This document shows, piece after piece, positions 61,153 to 64,000 of a DNA stretch of 64,000 nt. The notes under the pieces were generated by a model. That model was not told where the DNA came from. It searched no databases and saw nothing but the letters and a program-made list of their open reading frames with translations. The DNA is taken from contig JANFNE010000001.1 in assembly GCA_024867545.1 (NCBI GenBank), forward strand, positions 372,001 through 436,000, in the 5' to 3' direction. Each line of letters begins with the position of its first letter. The stretch's first letter is position 1. The translations under genes and the position numbers were made by a program. Source of the DNA: Phytopythium helicoides. Taxonomy: Eukaryota; Oomycota; Peronosporomycetes; Pythiales; Pythiaceae.

Positions 61153-63996
61153 TCAGTTGGCGAAGTCCTTGTCGCGCACAAGCGAGGCCCGCAACGCCTC
61201 GAGCTCCTGGCGCCAGACTTGGGCGGGCGTCATGCCCTGGAGCTTCTCGAGCCGCTCCTGCTTCAGGTCGTGCTCGCGCTGCAGGCGCTCTACCACCTCG
61301 CGCGTGAAGCTCAGCAGCGGCGTGTTGAGCAGGTAGTCAAAGTCGCTGCCCGCCTGCGCCTTCGTTTGCTCCGCTTCGTCTACTCTATCTGCATCTTGCT
61401 CAGTCCCGAGCTCAGCGATTTCCTTTGCATCTTCTTCCTCCTCCTTGAAAGCAGACGCAGGTGAAAAACCGTGCCCCTCGAGCAGGTTCACGAGTCGCGC
61501 CTTAGGGATGCGCTCCTTCAGCACCATTTGCAGCTCGCCATGCGCCACCTCGTCGATGAATCGGATGCGGTTGCGCAGTTTTAGCACCTCGCGCGCTTGC
61601 TTTTTCTCTAAATGTGCCTTTCGCTTGGCGTACAACTCACGACGAACGCTGTAGAACGCTCGCAAGATATCCTCGCTCGACTCATACTTTACGAGCGTGC
61701 CGTTGGCGTCAAATGCGTGCATATTGGATGTACTGAGGCTCGACTCGAGCTTGAAGAGCTTGGTCAGCGCCTCGTCTTCATCCTCTGCGTCTAGCACCTT
61801 GGCCAGGTCTGCTCGCGCCATTGAAATGTCAAACCTGACGTCACGCTCCGAGTGGTGCTCCGAAAACGACCGGATCGTCTTCTTGCCGACGAGATCCCAC
61901 AAGAATTTCTTGTAGTCTTCAACCCAGCGACCTACAGGGAGCTCTTTCACGCGCACTGTCGAAGTGTTGACAATTTGGATCACACCACGCGACACATACG
62001 ACTGATCTCCCGTCTGCTGGATTTGACCGTGGAACCCCTTGACCCACGGAGCCATTGGAGAAAGCTCCACCTCGCTCAAATTGACTCCAGCATCATCAGC
62101 ATCAATCAACCGCAGAAGGTTGTCCACAATCTCGACCGGGTGATGGCTCGGAATGGAGCTCGACCAACCTGTGCCAATGCCTTCGGAGCCGTTCACTAGC
62201 AGCATCGGAATAATGGGCACATAGAACCGTGGTTCGACGGGGAAGCCGTCGTCGTCAACGTACTCAAGCAATGGGTCGTCATCTTCAGGAAAGAGTGCCC
62301 GTGTATGTTTTTGCAGCGATGTGAAGATGTAACGAGCACTCGCTGCATCCTTACCACCCTGAAGTCGCGTACCGAATTGACCCGAGGGGTACAATAACGG
62401 CAGGTTGTTGGAGCCGACGTAGTCCTGCGCCATGTTGACGATCGTCGCGTGCAGCGACATTTCGCCGTGATGGTACGCCGTGTGTTCGCTACAGTAGCCC
62501 GCGAGCTGAGCAACCTTCACTTCTTTGCTCAGCTTGCGCTTCATACACGCGAACAACACCTTCCGCTGGGATACCTTGAGGCCATCGACAACCGAGGGAA
62601 GCGATCGGAGGTTATCTGCGTGCGAGAAGTGGATCAACTCCTTATTCACAAAATCCTGGTAGGACACGGGGCCGTCGACACCAGTAATTGCGGATTCATC
62701 CTCGAACGAATCGCTGCGGCCAAGCAACCAAGTCTTGCGATCAGCTGCTCGCGCCTTACTGAACGCGAGGTCCAGCGCGTCACCATCTTCAGGACCAGCC
62801 CACGTGAACGGAACCAAGTGGTGGTCGAGCGCTTGGAAGTACTCGCGACCTTCAGCACTGGTACTCGTACCTAGACCCTTGTAGTATTTGATGGTGCACT
62901 GCTTCAAGTCTTCACTCGACACGCTCTGCTTCCACTCGAGATAGTCGCTGAGACTGTAAAAACTTCGAGTAGTCGTCTTCTTGCCAGAAGTGGCGTTACT
63001 GTCGCTAGCCGTGGCGGCAGTTCGAGAAGTTACCTTGACGAGCGGAGTAATGAATGCGCTCATGAATGCCTCGCCGTCGTCGTTGGCTTGAAGCAGTTCC
63101 GGCCAAAAGGTGTGGAACAAGTTGAACAGCAGACCCTTGATATGCGATCCATCATGGTCCTGATCGGTCATGATGACAACCTTGCCGTACCGCAGCTGCT
63201 TGCGCTTCTCTGGAGTGTCGTACGTCTCATCCATATTGAGACCGATGATAGTGCACAGGTTAGCAAGCTCTGCGTTCTTCGATAACTGGGCAACAGTTGC
63301 ATCGCGCACGTTTAGCACCTTGCCACGCAGTGGAAACACACCAAACTTGTCGCGACCAACGACAGCAAGGCCCGCAACCGCCAAGGCCTTGGCCGAGTCA
63401 CCTTCAGTTAGAATCAGCGAGCACTCGTTTGAACGGGGTCCACCCGCCAAATTTGCGTCTTCAAGCTTGGGCACATTCACTGACATGCGTCCACGAGACG
63501 AGGATGAGGACGACGATGAGGATGACACTTTCTTCAGCAAGGCTGCACGCTGCTTGGCGCGAGCAGCATCCACGACGCGCTCAACGATGCCCGAGTTGGT
63601 AATGACGAGCTTTGAAAAGCGGTCTGAAAGGATACACGTTGAACCGAACGTTGTTGGGCGTGAGGTCAGCAACTCCTTCATCTGTGAGTCAAACGTGGGG
63701 TTTTCGATCTGACAGTTGATGAACAGAGCCATGTGAGGCTTGACATGAGCAGCCGTGATGCCCGATAAGTCAGTGTATCGCTTGTTGACATGATCGGCGA
63801 TTCGACGGCATAGCTGGTCGCCGATGTAGTTAACATGGGTACCGCCACGGCGAGCAGACATGCCATTCACAAAGCTGACTTGCATAAATCCAATGTCGGA
63901 AGGCAGCACGCCCACCTGCCAGCGCTTATTGACGCGCGTATAGATGTAATCCGCCAGCTTGTTGCTCTCCGCCTCGCCGTCTTCCAGAGAAGCCAT
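61153..63996 (-). CDS. DNA topoisomerase II, 3' part (5' end beyond the window)
   Basis: 947 codons of a type IIA topoisomerase, which passes one DNA duplex through another to untangle chromosomes. The ATPase module lies off the window edge; visible sequence begins in the transducer (WQVGVLPSDIGFMQVSFVN). The TOPRIM domain has ILTEGDSAKALAVAG and the metal site IMTDQDHDGSH. The DNA gate carries HHGEMSLHATIVNMAQDYVG and the catalytic Tyr in SARYIFTSL, followed by VNGSEGIGTGWSS. The protein stops after the coiled coil and C-gate (WRQELEALRASL), lacking the 200-300 residue C-terminal tail usual in animals and fungi. A poly-Ser run interrupts the TOPRIM entry. The Met at the window edge is internal, not the start. 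Confidence 0.95.
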   Translation of the reverse strand: MASLEDGEAESNKLADYIYTRVNKRWQVGVLPSDIGFMQVSFVNGMSARRGGTHVNYIGDQLCRRIADHVNKRYTDLSGITAAHVKPHMALFINCQIENPTFDSQMKELLTSRPTTFGSTCILSDRFSKLVITNSGIVERVVDAARAKQRAALLKKVSSSSSSSSSSRGRMSVNVPKLEDANLAGGPRSNECSLILTEGDSAKALAVAGLAVVGRDKFGVFPLRGKVLNVRDATVAQLSKNAELANLCTIIGLNMDETYDTPEKRKQLRYGKVVIMTDQDHDGSHIKGLLFNLFHTFWPELLQANDDGEAFMSAFITPLVKVTSRTAATASDSNATSGKKTTTRSFYSLSDYLEWKQSVSSEDLKQCTIKYYKGLGTSTSAEGREYFQALDHHLVPFTWAGPEDGDALDLAFSKARAADRKTWLLGRSDSFEDESAITGVDGPVSYQDFVNKELIHFSHADNLRSLPSVVDGLKVSQRKVLFACMKRKLSKEVKVAQLAGYCSEHTAYHHGEMSLHATIVNMAQDYVGSNNLPLLYPSGQFGTRLQGGKDAASARYIFTSLQKHTRALFPEDDDPLLEYVDDDGFPVEPRFYVPIIPMLLVNGSEGIGTGWSSSIPSHHPVEIVDNLLRLIDADDAGVNLSEVELSPMAPWVKGFHGQIQQTGDQSYVSRGVIQIVNTSTVRVKELPVGRWVEDYKKFLWDLVGKKTIRSFSEHHSERDVRFDISMARADLAKVLDAEDEDEALTKLFKLESSLSTSNMHAFDANGTLVKYESSEDILRAFYSVRRELYAKRKAHLEKKQAREVLKLRNRIRFIDEVAHGELQMVLKERIPKARLVNLLEGHGFSPASAFKEEEEDAKEIAELGTEQDADRVDEAEQTKAQAGSDFDYLLNTPLLSFTREVVERLQREHDLKQERLEKLQGMTPAQVWRQELEALRASLVRDKDFAN

Positions 63997-64000
63997 ACCT

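Overview
The window reads as nuclear DNA of an oomycete, probably from the Phytophthora/Pythium side of the group. The evidence is a class XXX-type myosin ending in a PX domain, a BT1/FBT-family transporter, 28-residue ankyrin-like repeats, an axonemal dynein (so a flagellated zoospore stage), short GT-AG introns of 56-89 nt, and core promoters with a TCAYTYY initiator. No tRNA, rRNA or CRISPR array was recognised.

Layout. 0-5.2 kb: a decayed ankyrin remnant, an FBT transporter and an intact ankyrin-repeat gene. 5.3-17.9 kb (-): a nearly intronless inner-arm dynein heavy chain; a 56-nt intron separates a 119-codon first exon that is easily missed. 18.2-22.5 kb: a coiled-coil/PX gene (-) and a ferric-reductase/NOX-like gene (+), divergent. 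22.5-25.5 kb: a decayed PIF/Harbinger-type transposase and unassigned sequence. 25.6-29.3 kb: myosin-PX. 29.3-34.7 kb: a duplication-rich patch holding ankyrin and dynein 3'-end fragments, a second copy of the myosin tail fused to the 5' region of a COQ8-like gene, a six-exon Pin1-type parvulin (-), and a frameshifted second ankyrin gene. 34.9-38.0 kb: the COQ8/ABC1 kinase and ORC6 (-). 38-40 kb: decayed gene fragments. 40.5-54.3 kb: eight paralogous four-finger C2H2 genes, interrupted by a frameshifted Fanzor (eukaryotic TnpB-like) nuclease gene. 55.6-64 kb: compact housekeeping genes: DTD1, a NadD/NMNAT-like enzyme, a METTL21-like methyltransferase, a lamin-tail/PI-synthase-like membrane protein, a UEV (MMS2-like) E2 variant, and the 3' part of DNA topoisomerase II.

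Three themes stand out. (1) Local duplication is building and breaking genes: the ankyrin/dynein junction occurs in four states of decay, and a 966-bp myosin 3' end was recopied next to a COQ8 5' region, leaving a new open chimeric gene. (2) The zinc-finger cluster keeps almost constant predicted DNA-contact residues while its C-terminal tails diverge into two motif classes, which suggests one DNA site read by many effectors. (3) Housekeeping promoters carry paired CCAAT boxes, and several intergenic regions carry a GTACNGTAC palindrome. Exon structures were worked out by eye from splice consensus, reading frame and family conservation. No computation was run.
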